Shown here: piece by piece, positions 22,330 through 33,445 of the stretch
Layout of the letters: the number at the start of each line of letters is the position of its first letter
Numbering within the stretch: position 1 is the first letter of the stretch
Origin: Reticulitermes speratus
Taxonomy: Eukaryota > Arthropoda > Insecta > Blattodea > Rhinotermitidae
Length of the DNA: 64,000 nt
NCBI GenBank assembly: GCA_021186555.1
Contig: JAJKFL010000014.1
Coordinates: 36,897,198-36,961,197 of the forward strand
Direction: 5' to 3'
Translations under genes and position numbers: made by a program
Notes under the pieces: generated by a model
Told to the model about the DNA's origin: nothing
Seen by the model: only the letters and a program-made list of their open reading frames with translations
Databases searched by the model: none

Positions 22330-23190
22330 TGAAGAAACAATCTAATACAGACTGAGCTTCCTCCCTCGTTTTTTTCGTGGTACGCAGACACGCATCCCAT
22401 CACCTGCCAAGTCACCAAAGAACTGCTAGCCATGTCTGGATCGTCTTCTTCAACAATGGCAATAGCTGCTAAAATGTGAAAAAAAAAAACTTTGCCAGCC
22501 GCTTTACCGTCAATATGTGCTGGTTGCTCCGGCTGATTGGTGTTCTCCTTCCTGCTGCTTTTCTTTTTATAATTCTAGCAAGTCTAACTTTCTAACTTTA
22601 TTAAAGCCTATGCTTGCGACCCAAGCAAATTTTTATCAATGTCGCCCAGACCTAACTTTGCGCCATCTTCACAGATTCCTTATTAGCAGCTCCATTCATA
22701 CACTGCTTATGAGCCTACTGCCACGAAATTTTGATATCTGATGACATCTTTGATGATATGCTTTCATAACCTCCTTTACTGTTGTTCTGCTGCCGTTCAT
22801 CGCCTTTAGAAGAGTTAGTTGGTCTTAAATAGTAAGATTTAAAGGTCTTCATTGCCCAGGGTCCATAGACTATATATGGAGTCTGAAACACGATCCTGAT
22901 GTTATCCGGAAACCCTTAAAGAGCTGGGGGACGACTTGGAGCATTATCTAGCAAAAAAAGTATTTTAAATGTAATTCCCTCCTGCCTGCAGTAATGATTT
23001 TATTCCGAATGCAGTTGGCTTCCAAAATCAATTGCAGAAGTTCCGATCCAGGCAAACAACAGTGCGGTTTACACGATACTGACAAAGAAAGGTGGGTATT
23101 TCTGTTTACCAGCTAAAGTGGTGTCGCCATGTGGTATTAGGGCGAATACATTCTGCAATTCCCTAAGCCTGCCAGCTTCGAAATTACACA
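22330..23190 (-). pseudogene. Tigger/pogo-type DDE transposase remnant
   Basis: Minus-strand translation gives GITFKILFLLDNAPSRPPAL, a stop, then GFPDNIRIVFQTP and MKTFKSYYLR. This corresponds to the second catalytic Asp region (LLLDNAPxHPP) and the following NTTSLIQPMDQG...TFKxYYLR block of Tigger/jerky-type transposases. The QPMDQG segment is altered (YGPWAMKTFK). Flanking parts are similar only in scattered pieces. Many stops and frameshifts; dead. Confidence 0.85.
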
Positions 23191-23403
23191 AGTCTTGACG
23201 ATTTTTTTTTTTGGATTAGAATTATTCAAAAGCATACGCTTAAATGACAATGTATATTTTATATGGCACTATTATAAATTCGCATAAAACGCGACAGCAC
23301 TGTACACAGACGGTAGGATGCAAGTAGCGGGTTTCAAACCGCCCGTCAAGGAAAAAGAGATCGTGGCACATATTTGGCCTAGGGTGGAAGACACAGTTGG
23401 TCT

Positions 23404-23404
23404 G

Positions 23405-23440
<36 letters not shown>

Positions 23441-23442
23441 CA
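23404..23442 (+). repeat. (CA)n(TA)n microsatellite
   Basis: Eight or nine CA units followed by about ten TA units. Confidence 0.96.
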
Positions 23443-23444
23443 CG

Positions 23445-23580
23445 AACACACACAATTCCCACCCTGAATACGGGGGCTGCACGCTCCACCGAAACATCAG
23501 TATCAATGTCCAAACAACGAGGTGTCAAAACCCCGGAAAACAGCATTCTTAACTGTCACAGCAGTGAGAACCTCTCCTTC
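23445..23580. repeat. C-family fragment
   Basis: ccaccgaaacatcagtat, then cacagcagtgagaacc, resembles the right half of C-family elements. Confidence 0.4.
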
Positions 23581-23584
23581 CGTA

Positions 23585-24420
23585 GTTTATGCATTGACAC
23601 AATTACTTACAGAGCATTGAACGTGTAACATTAGTGCATCAGTTACATCCACGATCAACAGCAGCAACAGCGCGTCAGTCCAGCCTTGTTCCATCTTCCA
23701 GGGTGTTGGTCTCTCCATCTTTTCCTTGGCTGACCTACATGTATTCTGCCAGATGGAATACATTCATACACGAAATTCGAATGCGTGTATCGTACAATCT
23801 CAATAAATGCTGTGCCCACGTACATCTACAATCCACAATAATAAAACTGTAGATATCTTCTTCTCTTATTTCCTCATCTGTTCTATGGTCACCTAATCTA
23901 CATCCTGCAACTGACGTCAAAAATGTCATGTCGGCTGTCTCAAAACTTATTTTATGCTGTTATACAGGACGTTTCTTTACTCGATTTCTTCGGCACCGCA
24001 GCTATCACTGTCCCGGCGGATGCAGGCTTGCTGTCCGAGAAAGCTGCCGGGCTCGGTGCGACGATAAAAGAACGACTCGGCACATAAAATGACAGCTGAA
24101 GGTCAACTTCTGTTTTACCAATTACTGCCTGTCAACAAATCAAATAGTGTAGGATATTCTGATTTATTTAAAAGTTATTCCTTAAATTATTTTGACACTG
24201 TCTAACAATATTGTCCACATGCGTGGTACGATAAAATATTTTTCGGTTGGAACTTAATTCTCTGTAATAACAATACAGTACTCATCTTCTAATCATCGCT
24301 GTCCCCTTGAAAGTAGTCTCCTTGGAACTTCCATACAGTGAGCCCAGCTCGAAGCGTTTTGTGAAATGCACATTTTCGGAATTAGGGAATTAGGAAAGTT
24401 TCCCCTGCGATTTTGCTTCA
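23585..24420. other. no recognised feature
   Basis: Short frames at 23634-23929 on both strands show no domains. Nothing else recognised. Confidence 0.5.
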
Positions 24421-24424
24421 ATCA

Positions 24425-24682
24425 TGGTATAGCGACTCGCTACGGGCTGGACGGTCCGGGGATCGAATCCCGGTTGGGGCGAGATTTTTCGCAGCCGTCC
24501 AGACCGGTTCTGGGGCCCACCCAGCCTCCTATACAATGGGTGCCGGGTCTCTTTCCAGGGCGTGGAGTTGACCACCCACCCACATCTAGCGCCGAGGTTA
24601 AAGAAAGAGTAGAGCTATACCTTTACTCCCCCTCTGGGCCTCCGTGGCCTGTTCTAGGGAGAACTTTACTTTTACCATGGTC
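24425..24682 (+). mobile_element. S2 SINE
   Basis: tatagcgactcgctacgggc, ggggatcgaatcccgg (B box), cgtccagaccggttctgggg, taaagaaagagtagagctat and ggcctgttctagggagaac. Missing the first ~20 bases of the head. Confidence 0.92.
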
Positions 24683-24859
24683 ATATTATTAAATCTCATT
24701 TTCTTTAACGCCATCTTGAGGTTTGGGAAGAGGAACAAGCCACATGGCGGTAAATCTCGTGAGTGTGCAGGGTACGGAATGAGGGTCGTTTCGTTTTTAG
24801 CCAGTTCTCACGCAAAGCAGAGTGGGCAGATGCATTTCCATGGTGGATAAACCAACACG

Positions 24860-24875
24860 CCCCCCCCCCCCCCCC
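24860..24875 (+). repeat. poly-C run (16)
   Basis: C16. Confidence 0.95.
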
Positions 24876-24904
24876 GGACAATCTGACGCATGTTCAGATT
24901 GTCT

Positions 24905-25207
24905 TTCAAATTTCTCTAAACTAACCAAAATGAAATTCCCAATATGTTAGCAACCTCACTGATACTGCTGTTTTCGAGGGCAAGCTCCAGATGTTCATGC
25001 TTTGCTTGCAGATGGAAGGATGTCCCAAGCATTCGGCATCTTCAACGGAGGTCACACCGCTTCCGAACTTGGAAAACCACTCGAAATCTTGTGCCCTTCC
25101 TATTCTCTACTCTCGAAAAACCGCTTTCAACATTTCGAAAGTTCCCATACCATTTTCCTCAGACTTAAAGCAAAATTTGATGCAGACACTTCGTTGAAGT
25201 TTTCCAT
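24905..25207 (-). pseudogene. mariner transposase N-terminal remnant
   Basis: Minus-strand start at 25207 gives MENFNEVSASNFALSLRK; then, with frame changes, a glutamate-rich stretch and LELALENSSISEVANILGIS. This is the paired-like HTH region of mariner transposases (family pattern: MENF..CIKFCFKLGK ... LVLENRSITINEVANMLGIS). At least two frameshifts and several stops. No catalytic domain follows. Confidence 0.78.
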
Positions 25208-25489
25208 CTTTTAGATCCGTCAAAATTGCAAATGGAACAACATACGCGTGTAATTAACAAGGCATTACTCAGCAATTACACGTGTTAAGGTTTACTGCAA
25301 ACAGGAAGTGACTTACTATTTTCACTATACCTTCTCAAATTCCCCATATTCCTTCATGCGTCCATAGGGGCACTTTTATAAAAACACTTCAAACCATACA
25401 TCTGAAGGGTTGTTATAAAGATGTCAATGAGCACGTCGTGAAGGCATACGGAGAAGTGGAGGTATACAGCCACAAGTTCTTAGCCTAGG

Positions 25490-25610
25490 CATTAAACGAT
25501 GATGAGCGGTCAGCTTCACGCCTCGACTGTTTCACACCCAGGGCCAAAAACCTCTCTACCCATTCAATAGCAAACTGAGTAGCCTCAGACCTGGACATTT
25601 TCGACAATAG
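25490..25610 (-). mobile_element. S6 SINE fragment
   Basis: gcggtcagcttcacgcctcg, then cagggccaaaaacctctcta, is the reverse of S6 (compare 45790-45860). Confidence 0.5.
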
Positions 25611-25734
25611 ACTTTCCCTCCTGCGGGGAATGAGCCTAATTGTCATATTAGGTTTTGTAATTTACGGTTCTCCGAATATTTCTGTCTACTGAGAAGTGGT
25701 GTTCGTATACTCTGGTAGTAGTTAGCCGATGCTT

Positions 25735-26423
25735 CAGAGGGACTTGGTGTAACCATCAGGGTAACTGGGTAGGCTGGAGTTCGAAACCAGAGTAACGCAG
25801 CCGAGTAGAAAGAAGGGGTTTGTGACCTTAGGCGCGGGGGTGGGGGGTGTCACTTTGGCTGAAGGTCATCGTGATTGGGGGCGGACGACGGCCGTGCACC
25901 GTCACTTACTCATCCCCTGGCATTTGTCTACAAACTAAGAAACAGACAAAAACTCAGTAAACGTAGCCAGAAAGTGCTATGAAGTGTCCGGGTCTGTCGA
26001 CTTCTCCCGGACAGCGGTAACAAGCTTGCTACTTCCAGCCACTTTCGGCTAAGACCTCATGTGACTTTGGTCAAGCAGACCTCGGTCTGCACAAGTGCCT
26101 TTACCAAAGCAGAGGGCTCGGCCTACTAGCTAACTTCGTGTTAAAACCCTCGGTTAGTGCTCTGATGTGGTCGGCCAAAATGGAACCTCCATATACTCTT
26201 GAATGCACTAGCTACTAACGTACGAACATGTGCTAGTCGCACTTCCAAACACTTGTATTCTAACACTTGCAGTTCCCTGACGTGAGTGCTGGCCGCAGAC
26301 CTCCAAATATAGCACACATAGTCCATATAGGACGGATGAGCCAAGGCCTTCAGAATATTTATCAGACTCCTCCTTATTCAAAAGTGTAGGGTTAAGCGCT
26401 AACATAAAACACATTAACCACAC
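25735..26423 (-). pseudogene. J (jockey-like) LINE C-terminus and 3' region
   Basis: The minus frame at 26344-26141 includes YMDYVCYIWRSAASTHVREL, the post-RT region of jockey-clade LINEs (family pattern: MDYACPAWRSAARTHVRRLQ). A second frame holds YMEVPFWPTTSEH, matching the later HEDLGVPFFADHIRA block after a frameshift. Downstream (25800-25980) is probably 3' untranslated. No RT motifs remain. Confidence 0.78.
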
Positions 26424-26702
26424 ATGAAGCAGCCGTTAGGTCTGTAATGACTTAGGCCTGCACAGCCGAGGAATTTGTGGCAGAAACCCATCTTTTGAAA
26501 TTGCAACGCCTGCAAAACAAGGATCTCTGCACCAGTAACAGCTTTCCAAGGTGCACAATGATCGGCAATTTGCACATGGCTTTCAAAATTCCATACATTT
26601 ATGATTTCATCACAAATATACGCAGGCAGCAAGCATAAGTCATACAAAACATAAGAACAAAAATGTTCGGAATACAGTACAAGGCGAAGCCAAACACAAA
26701 CC

Positions 26703-27032
26703 ACATAGGTATTGCACTATAACGTAACACTGTGGCGCGTTCGCGTGATGTCTAACCTCCTCGGCTATCCAAACAGCCTGATACCATTTCACTCGAAGAG
26801 AGAGCTTTTATGGCGATTTAACGTCGCCGGCAACAATAAAACGTACGTAGGTATTCATATAAAGTGCCCGATATTAACCAAACTTGGAATTTCACCACAG
26901 ATTTTCATAATAGTCCCTCACATCAAATTACACGGAAATCCATCCTCTGGGAGCCGCGCTGATACATGAGGGCAGACGGACAGACATGACGAAGGTAGTA
27001 CACGCGTTTCACGACTATGTGAAAAGCACCTA
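26703..27032 (+). mobile_element. R family, gtcgccggcaac subfamily
   Basis: Left border tataacgtaacactgtggcg, gcgttcgcgtgatg, then ttatggcgatttaacgtcgc and the common 3' half to gtgaaaagcacctaag. Confidence 0.82.
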
Positions 27033-27223
27033 AGACATAAGAGCCTCAAACCTGGCTACAGTTAAGCTTACGACTTTTCATGTGAACAAGGCTGCCGTTG
27101 TATCAAAATCTAAGCAAGCTGAGACATGATACGCTGTACAAGGCAATGACTGACACAGGCCGTATGCATACAGTATATGGGTAAAAACGTTAGATGCTTT
27201 GTAAATATGTAGAACTATATATT

Positions 27224-27244
27224 AATATATATATATATATATAT
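27224..27244 (+). repeat. (AT)n microsatellite
   Basis: About ten AT units. Confidence 0.95.
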
Positions 27245-27249
27245 CCGTG

Positions 27250-27790
27250 AATATGCAGATACGTAAAAATGACAAATGCTGTGTTTCCTGACATGGGGCA
27301 GACCAGCTCTCTTATCAGTGAAACGCTTTGTACGGTACGACGCTGATGTTCACGGCTACAGTAATATCTGGTCACAGGCGCCAACAGATATTCGGCGTCA
27401 AAATGGAGTGGCTAATGAACGTCCATCGCAACGTGACGCTGACAGAGGACTTGAAAGGGCTGTCAGTTGAAGAATGGCTTGCTGTTACCAGAATTGGAAG
27501 GTTCGACTTACATAGCAATAAAACAGTTCCATCCACCTATTCACCTCCACCTATCCACCCTCCATCCTATTCAGTGAGTTCCATAAACACATCAGAGCAT
27601 TATCCTCCCACCTCCTTTCCGGTCTTCAAACTATCAGTTTACCAAGAAGATTCAACACCAAAATTCTGTACGCATTCCCACCCTTCACCATCTTACCTGC
27701 ACTTACAGCCCCTCGTACTGCTGTTAACAGGGTTACCCGTATAAACCATTACCTCCTTGCTTGAGAACTGATGTGTAACATACACCAATA
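27250..27790. other. no recognised feature
   Basis: A 138-codon plus-strand frame at 27328-27744 is rich in Pro/Ser/Thr in its second half and has no recognisable domain. It is not obviously repetitive, so a small unknown gene cannot be excluded, but nothing positively supports one. Confidence 0.4.
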
Positions 27791-27794
27791 AGTT

Positions 27795-28045
27795 ATTTCT
27801 GGCTTCCGCCGAGGTGTAAATAAATTTTCGCTATTCTGGGATTTTACGCAGCGTAGATTGGTAGTTAAGTTACCGACGTTTCAGGACAACCTATCCGTCC
27901 CTTCTTCAAGGGTCAAGAAGTCCAATAAGAATGATTGGAATACTTGGACTGCTTGACCCTTGAAGATGGAACCGATAAGTTACACCGAAACGTCGGTAAC
28001 TGACTACCATTCTACGCTGCGTAATATCCCAAAACAGAGACGATC
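27795..28045 (-). mobile_element. B-family palindromic MITE
   Basis: Arms cgctattctgggattttacg and cgtaatatcccaaaacag, with inner ccgacgtttcaggacaacc and ccgaaacgtcggtaac. The centre contains ttcttcaagggtcaag and gcttgacccttgaagatgga in mirror image. The tail (ggcttccgccgagg) is on the left. Confidence 0.85.
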
Positions 28046-28320
28046 TAACACACACCAACTCAAAATGGCACGATGCGACATCAGCAGGTAACACGCAAGA
28101 CAAACATAAAGTCGTTCTATGGAGAGGTAACATTTTACAAATTTGCGAAATGCACCAAACAAAGGAGTTTCAAAACACGCTCATTAACACTTGAGGTTCT
28201 CACGGTGATAAAGGTGCATACTGTGGAACCGTGTATTGCGGTAAGATAATACCAACCATTCGCAGTTGACTGTTTTGATTGTCAGAACAAACACAGCTCT
28301 TATAAACACATGCACTTTAT

Positions 28321-28373
28321 TTTCCTGTACGACATGTTTCGGCCGTGCGTACTAGCCATCATCAGATAGGAAT
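28321..28373 (-). ncRNA. hammerhead-like ribozyme motif
   Basis: On the minus strand: CTGATGA, extra T, stem II GGCT/GGCC around a long loop, GAAA, stem III ACATGT, position 17 = C. Stem I is ttcct/aggaa separated from the core by an internal loop, as in natural type I hammerheads where stem I loops contact stem II. Downstream sequence includes aaagtgcatgtg, the shared far-end type. Confidence 0.62.
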
Positions 28374-28489
28374 TAGAATGAAAAGTATACTGAGGTGGAG
28401 GTCTTTCCTTCACAGCTCGGAGTTGCATAATGTTTCTGTCCTCAGGGGGGCGGTACGTACCAGAATACATAGTGTCACAATCCAGAAAA

Positions 28490-28745
28490 CTCCACTTATA
28501 ACTCGAACATGGAGGTACTACACTCCTCCAAAACATCGATAATAATGTACCGGATTACATGGTGTGATAACCCAGAATCTACTTCTACCGCGCAGAAAAA
28601 GACAGTACATCCCTACGATGTTGGTAACCACCTACAAAACTACACGGTGTCATAACCCAAACTTCCAACCTGACGATGGAGGCACTCAGTTCTTCATAAC
28701 CTCTGGTAACCATTTACAATATTACACGTGTCATTAACCCAGAAG
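28490..28745. repeat. C-family-like fragments
   Basis: Repeated short phrases: aaaacatcgataataatgta, tggtgtgataacccagaat, cacggtgtcataacccaaac and cacgtgtcattaacccagaa, spaced about 75-100 bp apart. They look like decayed arms of C elements. Confidence 0.4.
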
Positions 28746-29491
28746 ACCACAAAAGTCCGCTATTCACGCTGCATACTCTTCTTACTTTAACTTCTAGACG
28801 TGAAAACAGACGGCAAAGAACACCTACTGCTATCCTGCAAGTAGGACAATCGTATATGAGGTGTGGACGAAAACATCCACCCATTCTTAACGTCGTATCT
28901 ACAAGAAGTCGAATCCTCATTTACAATCGCATCCCTCTACAGTACGCAGTATAGTCGGGCTGAACACTGCGAACAAAAACTCGTGTCCCAGCCTGAAATC
29001 GAACCCCTGTCCTGCAAACCGTTGCCAGTCACTTGACGGCAAGCCCTGCTCTAATGGCGCGAGGTAACTACTTTCCTTATATTTTAAATGTTAACAGGAA
29101 TTTTAAGTTCTCTGCACGGATATGCAGAGCTACTTATATAGGAAGAAGTTCCACACAGTATCAATTGGCGCGGGGCCTTCGTTGGTGATATAAATGGCGC
29201 GCTGATTCAGCTTGAGCGGACGCCGTTGGGAAATATGCATTACTGAATGGGCGGGCTGGCGGGCGGCTCACATGACTTCTGTCAAACTTCGCGTTACACA
29301 ACGAGGTATGCACTTGCCTTAACAACAATGAATACCAGATCGGACAGCTTCCTTTTGCCGTTCAATGATATCACCACGCTCCTGATGACGGACCTGGATA
29401 CAGTTTCTTAAATGTTCACAAAAGTCCAAAATAATGGCCACGGCTATTTCATATATTCCCATCAACATTTTGCTTTCAAATACCCTCTAAA

Positions 29492-29640
29492 CCAGGGCCG
29501 ATCAACCTTTCATGTGGTGCAGGTAACTTCGGCAAAATTTCGTCTGCATGCGGGTAATATGAAATTCAATACACAGAATGAAGAATGAACAAGTATACGC
29601 ATAATTATATTATAATTTTAGCGTGTATTTTCTATACAAC
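29492..29640 (+). mobile_element. hAT-like MITE end (H4 family)
   Basis: ccagggccgatcaacctttc, then gtaacttcggcaaaatttcg and gcatgcgggtaatatgaaat, the inverse of 38697-38775. CAGGG..CC ends are hAT-like. Confidence 0.5.
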
Positions 29641-29761
29641 ATGTGCAATAAAAATATCCTGATAATAGGAAAAATTTATTTAAAAAATATAACTCACAAC
29701 TTAGGCTAGGATGTCGCTATTTTTAGCACATTCTTACAGAATTAATGAGTAATGTAACGTA

Positions 29762-29930
29762 TATAAGTTTATTTATACCAACTACAGCACACCAATTCTA
29801 CATATTCATTCTATATACTCCTACATGTTTCGGCTGACATTCTCAGCCATCAGCAGCCGAAACATGTAGGAGCATATGGAATGAATACATAGAATTGGTG
29901 TGCAGTAGTTGGCATAAATAAACTTATATA
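29762..29930. mobile_element. HHR-related palindrome
   Basis: Arms 29762-29836 and 29854-29930 are a near-perfect inverted repeat of ~75 bp with a 17-base centre. Each arm carries cgaaacatgtaggag and the far-end signature (ggtgtgcagtagttggcata). On the minus strand the core reads CTGCTGA (A6 changed), stem II GGCTGA/TCAGCC is intact and GAAAC is intact, so the ribozyme is probably dead. Confidence 0.78.
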
Positions 29931-30377
29931 TGTAAAACAACAGCACGGAATATGTACAGTATTAGGTATAATGTAACGTTAAGTTTCAATAAATAAACAG
30001 CTCATAAGTTTTCAAAATTGTGTCGGCGTTCTATCTCGGCTTTGCCAGCCAAAGGGTTACAACAAACACATTTTCTCATTTCAAATGTCTCCGCGGGCAA
30101 TATGCTGCCTGCTAGCTATGGGTTCAGCGTGATTGCTCTAAAACATACATCTCTATGTTACATTTTAGCATCAGCCTTTCACCCAGTCTGAGGTCGGTTA
30201 CAACATTCTGCATGCATCTGCTTTCGTTATGGTTTATTTAACAACGCCTTCTGTAGCTTCGAATGGTAAGATTCATGGCCCTTTGAAAACTCCAGTCACA
30301 GTCAATGTGAAAGTCATGTTACGACTCACGATCGGTGAGACAGTCCGTCTTAGTGTTAAGGCCCTCCTGGGGAACAT

Positions 30378-30406
30378 GATGACAGATGACAGATGACAGA
30401 TGACAG
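30378..30406 (+). repeat. 7-bp tandem repeat (gatgaca x4)
   Basis: Four copies of gatgaca plus one base. Confidence 0.93.
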
Positions 30407-30418
30407 TCTGAGAATTGA

Positions 30419-30503
30419 ATTCTAAGAATCACAGTAGACACTGTGGAACACAACAATGCACATACGAGTATGTTGTGTTCGACGAATATACTATGATTCT
30501 TGT
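30419..30503. repeat. short imperfect foldback
   Basis: aagaatcacagtagacactg and ggaacacaaca on the left mirror tgttgtgttcgac and ctatgattctt on the right. Small, single copy here. Confidence 0.6.
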
Positions 30504-30658
30504 AACCTGCACAGCAACGGGAATGAATCGTCTTTAAAAGTGAATTCTACATTCTGTGCGTCCTTGGGCGCCTCCCTGACGACAGTGCGGGACTGCCCGA
30601 TGTCGTAGGCCACTTTGTCCGCCGTACATATTGATGTATATACGAACACACACTTGCT

Positions 30659-30922
30659 GCCGAGATAGTGTAGTCGGTATAGCGACTCGCTGCTGGTTGG
30701 ACGACCCGGATATTGAGTCCCGGTGTGGTGAGATTTTCCGTGTTGTCCACACCGGTACCGAAGCTCATCCAGCCTCCCGTGCTATGGGTACAGGTCCTTC
30801 CCGGGGTTAAAGCGGACGGAGCGTGGTGCTTACCACCCACCTCCTGCTAGCGCCGAGTTGAGAATGGGTATGACTGTCCTCCCCTCTATGCCAGCATTGA
30901 ATGTCATGGGGTGACCTTCACG
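30659..30922 (+). mobile_element. S2 SINE
   Basis: gccgagatagtgtagtcggt (head with A box), cggatattgagtcccgg (altered B box), cacaccggtaccgaagctca, cgctagcgcc-type and the 3' end with tcatggggtgacc. Confidence 0.85.
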
Positions 30923-30946
30923 AATATATATTTCCTGTTAGTTATA

Positions 30947-31423
30947 CGTGTCCAACTTTTTCGGTCCACCGCCCCTTGGTTCCATATACACACCCAAAGC
31001 GCCCCCCTACCTTTTTCAAAAAACATAAATGCGCTTTTGTTTCTACTTTTATTTTATAGTTAAAAATCGTTTAAATAAAATTATAAGAGTTAAACTTAAT
31101 GTTTTATGTGTTAATTAATAAATTAAAATTTATTATATTTTTTATGATTAACAATAATTCATCTAGCAATTGTTTATTAAAAAATAATGTGCTTGAATAA
31201 GATTCATAAATTAAAATACTAAGAAATTTAGTTCATTTTTTATTTTTAACACAAAAATTACTTTATTTGAATTTAATGATAAAAATAAATGCACTACTTG
31301 TCTACTAGCGCCCCCCTGTGATAATAACAGCGCTCCCTTCCACCTGTCGTACCTATTAGCGCCCACCTCGGTAATCCCACCGCCCCCCAGGGGGCGGTAC
31401 CGCCCACTTTGGGAACCACTGGT
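30947..31423. mobile_element. hAT-like non-autonomous element
   Basis: The right end is gggaaccactg (31412-31422) preceded by ggcggtaccgcccactttg, the common hAT terminus CAGTGGTTCCCAAAGTGGG in reverse. The left end is related but decayed (ttttcggtccaccgcccctt). The middle is very AT-rich (31040-31300). Several agcgcccccct phrases occur inside both ends. Confidence 0.65.
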
Positions 31424-31845
31424 TTATAGCCTTACATATTTTCAATACTCAGAAACTATGTACACTGTACAGTCTACACACAGCCTCTGCGCATTGACTT
31501 AGCTTTTGCTAAATGGCAGCGTAGTCACTTGAACGGCAGTACGTCCGCCGTCGCCAAGTTCCCGCCCGCTACCTTTATAATTTTGTGATAAAATTATACA
31601 CGTACGAAATTTTGATATCCACGTGCACTTCGCGAGTCTGCGCGCCTTGGGAAGTTGACAAGTCGTGCTAATAACGTCTCATCTTCAAAAGATGCGTGTC
31701 TGCCGTAAATTCTCCGATAGACCAGGCGTACGTCATGGTAGATCTGAGTGCTTCTGGTAAATGTTCTGAAGGCCCTGGCTTCGATCGTTTGTATTTGGAG
31801 TCTCCATGTAATCCTGCTATCAAAGATCACACCGAAACACTTGAC

Positions 31846-32173
31846 ACGGATTAATAATAATTCTTGCTCACACCCTGTAGATGGGCCGTCCTCTTGCCTC
31901 CTCTGTCGAGGTACTAATCACTGCGCATTCATGGCAGCTGGTGACCGGCCACTAGCCGCGTTATCGATCCTGATGTGCACGCCAGAGCCATCGGGCAGGC
32001 ATCAGAGACTTGAATGGAAGAGGCATTGGCTTTTATTCATGCCGTAAGGTCTTACATCGAAATCACACTGGACCGACGCTTATCCGAGAGTGTGCTCGGT
32101 TTATCATCTAAAATCCACGCTCGGGATCGAACCCGCGAACTTGTCCATGCGAGCCGCTAAACTACACCAGTCG
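31846..32173 (-). mobile_element. S4 SINE inside the J LINE
   Basis: The head on the right (reverse of tggtgtagtttagcggctcg; B box gttcgatcccg reversed at about 32125-32135) and the 3' tail ttaataataatt on the left. acttgac flanks it at 31839-31845 and 32174-32180. Homologous to 33065-33445. Confidence 0.82.
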
Positions 32174-33064
32174 ACTTGACGATACAAAGGATATTCGTCT
32201 TTCACGTAAGAATCCCTCCAGTCACGGAGAATACAGGCTGCGTCTTTTTTTCTTGATTGTTCAGGACACACCGCATCCAGACTGAGACCGCCTTGCAGCT
32301 TCTGAGATTCCTCCTGTGATCGCTGGCATATGTACAGGTATCCGAAGAGAGGGCCACGTATGTACAGTACCTAGCGTTTGGGATGGGGCACCATTTATAC
32401 ACAGGTTGTACAGTGTGCGAGTGATACAGGACGGAACCTTACGGCACCCCTACAGGTAGTACTCTGGGCGGCAAATCGCGCCTTCAGTCCAGACTAGGGG
32501 TGTTGTTTGAAAGAAAAGAATTCGTAAGTTTAGTTATTAGGAGATAAAATTTTAATTTTTATAAACTACGCAAGCCAGGACGCCATGTCCATTCTCAGTA
32601 TCCAAAAATATGGCATCCGTAAGCTTCATGCAATTAAGTGTCGTGCTGCGTCGCGTATGAAAACCAAGACGACTTGCATTTAGCAAGTTCCTGTCTTTAA
32701 TGTGCCTTCTGAGTATTTTTATAACAACTCCGTGGAACAGTTTGCCTGTAGTTGACAAGATTGCTCCACGGACGTAATTTCGCGGGAATTTTGGGTACTT
32801 GCCGGGTTTGTGCAGGGTTGTTATTTTTGCTTCCATCCAACATGACAGCAAATGCCACAGCCAACACAAGTGCACCAAGGGTCTAGTTGCAAGGTGCCTG
32901 ACACATTCGTTTAGCCTCTCTAAATGCCAACAATTTCATTACTTTCAGTACGTCACGCGGTCTGATTCTTTCCGGTTAATGTCTACAACTTCGAGCAGAG
33001 CCCCTGGCCATGGTGGTGTGAACGGGGTTTCCACACAACGAGCAACTGCGTTGGCTTTATCTAT

Positions 33065-33445
33065 AATATAATAATAAATAATAATAATAATAATAACAAT
33101 GGCTCGACAGCCCTATATGGGCTTGGGCCTCCTCTTTCCGAGGTTACGAGGTCTTTGTGCATTTGCGGCAGTGAGGGACCGGCCCACTGTCGCGCTTTTC
33201 AACTCAATCCTGATGTGACTGCCAGAGCCATCTGGCAGTCAGGTGAGAATGGCCGCTTGAATTTAGCTTACGGACACTACTGGTTCTTCTTCATGCCCGT
33301 AAGGTTCTTTTACATGCCGTAAATCTACGACATAGGACCGACGGCTTTACTTCCCCTCCGAAGGAAGTGGTGCTCCGGATTTTTATCACCCTTAAAAATC
33401 CATCGACCTAGGTCGGGATCGAACCCGCGAACCTTGGGTCCAGTG
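33065..33445 (-). mobile_element. S4 SINE, full length, 17-bp target duplication
   Basis: Flanked by gcgttggctttatctat at 33048-33064 and 33446-33462, a perfect 17-bp duplication. The tRNA-like head is on the right (reversed B box gggatcgaacccgcgaac at 33415-33432). The 3' end at the left carries an (AAT)n tail of about 28 bases. The end next to the tail (atggctcgacagccctatat, ggcctcctc) matches the S3 3' end, so S3 and S4 share a 3' module. Confidence 0.94.

Noticed and set aside
30947-31423. Processed pseudogene because of the AT-rich centre
   Set aside because: Both ends resemble hAT termini and no coding similarity is visible.
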